From an uncultured Bacillota bacterium (lineage in GTDB: Bacteria > Bacillota > Dehalobacteriia > UBA7702): DNA of 6,230 nt. The notes beneath the pieces are model-generated. The model saw nothing but the letters and a program-made list of their open reading frames with translations. It did no database searches and was not told where the DNA came from. The translations under genes were made by a program, and so were the position numbers. The stretch covers positions 1 to 6,230 of the forward strand of contig CACXDX010000071.1 in NCBI GenBank assembly GCA_902766525.1, read 5' to 3'. Positions 5,383 to 6,230 of the stretch are shown piece by piece. Numbering within the stretch: the first letter of the stretch is position 1; each line of letters starts with the position of its first letter.

Positions 5383-6230
5383 AGAGAACCCATCAATGCG
5401 GCGTATTCCGCAAAGAACACATCGGTGAGACCGTATCGGTCTGCGGCTGGATCCAGCGCCGCCGCGACCACGGCGGCGTCATCTTTATCGACCTCAGAGA
5501 CAGAAGCGGCATGGTCCAGCTGGTCTTTGACCCCGAAGTCAGCGGCGACCGCTTCGCCGTCGCCGAAAAGGTGCGCCCCGAATACGTCCTTTCCGCCACG
5601 GGAAAAGTGCGCCGCCGTCCCGAGGATCAGGAAAACCCCAATATGGCCACGGGGGATATCGAGATCTACATCGACGACGTGGAGATCCTCAATCCCGCCA
5701 AGACGCCGCCCTTCCTGATTGAAGACGGTGTGGACTGCGATGAAATGATCCGCCTCAAATACCGTTATCTCGATCTGCGCCGTCCCGAGCTGCAGAAAAA
5801 TTTCGCCCTGCGCCACAAGGTGACCATGGCCGTCCGCAATTTCCTCGATCAGAAGGATTTCTGGGAGATCGAAACACCGATGCTGACCGTGAGCACGCCG
5901 GAAGGGGCCAGAGATTTCCTCGTGCCCTCCCGCGTCCATCCCGGCAGCTTCTTCGCGCTGCCCCAGTCGCCCCAGCTCTTCAAACAGCTGCTGATGGTCT
6001 CGGGCATGGAACGCTATTTCCAGATCAGCCGCTGCTTCCGCGATGAAGACCTGCGCGCCGACCGTCAGCCCGAATTCACCCAGATCGATATGGAAATGTC
6101 CTTCATGAGCCAGGATGAGATCATGGCTCTGATGGAAGAAATGATGCAAAAGATCTATAAGGATATCCTCGATATCGATATCGCCACGCCCTTTTTGCGC
6201 CTCTCCTACGTCGACGCCATGAACCGCTTC
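5379..6230 (+). CDS. aspS: Aspartate--tRNA ligase (AspRS), bacterial type, probably non-discriminating (3'-partial)
   Basis: The frame is open to the last base: 284 codons of a protein usually near 590 residues. AspRS activates aspartate with ATP and loads it on tRNA-Asp. The N-terminal OB-fold anticodon-binding domain is clear (GWIQRRRDHGGVIFIDLRD, 23-41), then a linker (KYRYLDLRRPEL, 127-138). The class II core follows with motif 1 around FLDQKDFWEIETPMLT (155-170), the flipping-loop region STPEGARDFLVPSR (172-185), FFALPQSPQLFKQLLM (191-206) and motif 2 RCFRDEDLRADRQPEFTQID (218-237). The bacterial GAD insertion is only beginning where the window ends, and motif 3 lies outside. His31, in RRRDHGG, is the residue linked to relaxed specificity in non-discriminating enzymes, which also make Asp-tRNA-Asn for GatCAB; discriminating E. 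coli AspRS has Leu there. The start is fixed by AGGAGG and the ATGA overlap with hisS. Confidence 0.96.
   Translation, partial: MKRTHQCGVFRKEHIGETVSVCGWIQRRRDHGGVIFIDLRDRSGMVQLVFDPEVSGDRFAVAEKVRPEYVLSATGKVRRRPEDQENPNMATGDIEIYIDDVEILNPAKTPPFLIEDGVDCDEMIRLKYRYLDLRRPELQKNFALRHKVTMAVRNFLDQKDFWEIETPMLTVSTPEGARDFLVPSRVHPGSFFALPQSPQLFKQLLMVSGMERYFQISRCFRDEDLRADRQPEFTQIDMEMSFMSQDEIMALMEEMMQKIYKDILDIDIATPFLRLSYVDAMNRF

Noticed and set aside
5322..6149. A 275-codon open frame on the - strand opposite aspS
   Set aside because: In register with aspS, which has no TTA, CTA or TCA codon in the window. The sense strand encodes an unmistakable AspRS.
6162..6182. Three GATATC sites in a row (6162, 6171, 6177)
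   Set aside because: They follow from the in-frame coding of DILDIDI in AspRS with Asp-Ile codons GAT ATC; no independent repeat structure.

Overview
The window looks like a chromosomal housekeeping segment from a moderately GC-rich member of the Bacillota (Firmicutes). The gene order rel - dtd - MBL-fold hydrolase - hisS - aspS is a recurrent Bacillota arrangement. Strong AGGAGG-type ribosome binding sites, a compact sigma-A-like promoter and a classical intrinsic terminator agree with this. Clostridia or Negativicutes is my best guess within the phylum, but nothing here fixes the genus. All genes are on the + strand. I see no mobile element, CRISPR array, tRNA or rRNA.

Layout: positions 2-652 hold the 3' end of a gene whose product joins a GT2-type (dolichyl-/polyprenyl-phosphate sugar synthase-like) glycosyltransferase domain to a four-helix GtrA-like membrane domain. 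A strong rho-independent terminator (692-730) closes that unit. It is followed directly by an extended -10 promoter (752-780) and a leader of only about 20 nt. This promoter probably drives one tightly packed operon: rel (bifunctional (p)ppGpp synthetase/hydrolase, 808-2982), dtd (D-aminoacyl-tRNA deacylase, 3029-3472), an MBL-fold glyoxalase II-like hydrolase (3485-4108), hisS (GTG start, 4120-5382) and aspS (5379-6230, cut by the window end). The gaps are 46, 12 and 11 nt, then a 4-nt ATGA overlap.

Functionally the operon centres on tRNA charging. HisRS and AspRS charge tRNA, DTD removes wrongly attached D-amino acids, and Rel makes the alarmone when uncharged tRNA reaches the ribosome. The MBL hydrolase is a conserved passenger whose substrate cannot be read from sequence. 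AspRS carries His31, a marker of non-discriminating enzymes, so the host probably makes Asn-tRNA indirectly through GatCAB.

I do not see a previously undescribed system here. The more interesting points are the absence of any T-box leader for hisS-aspS, the near-absence of TTA/CTA/TCA codons (which creates long but spurious antisense reading frames), and a few motif variants.
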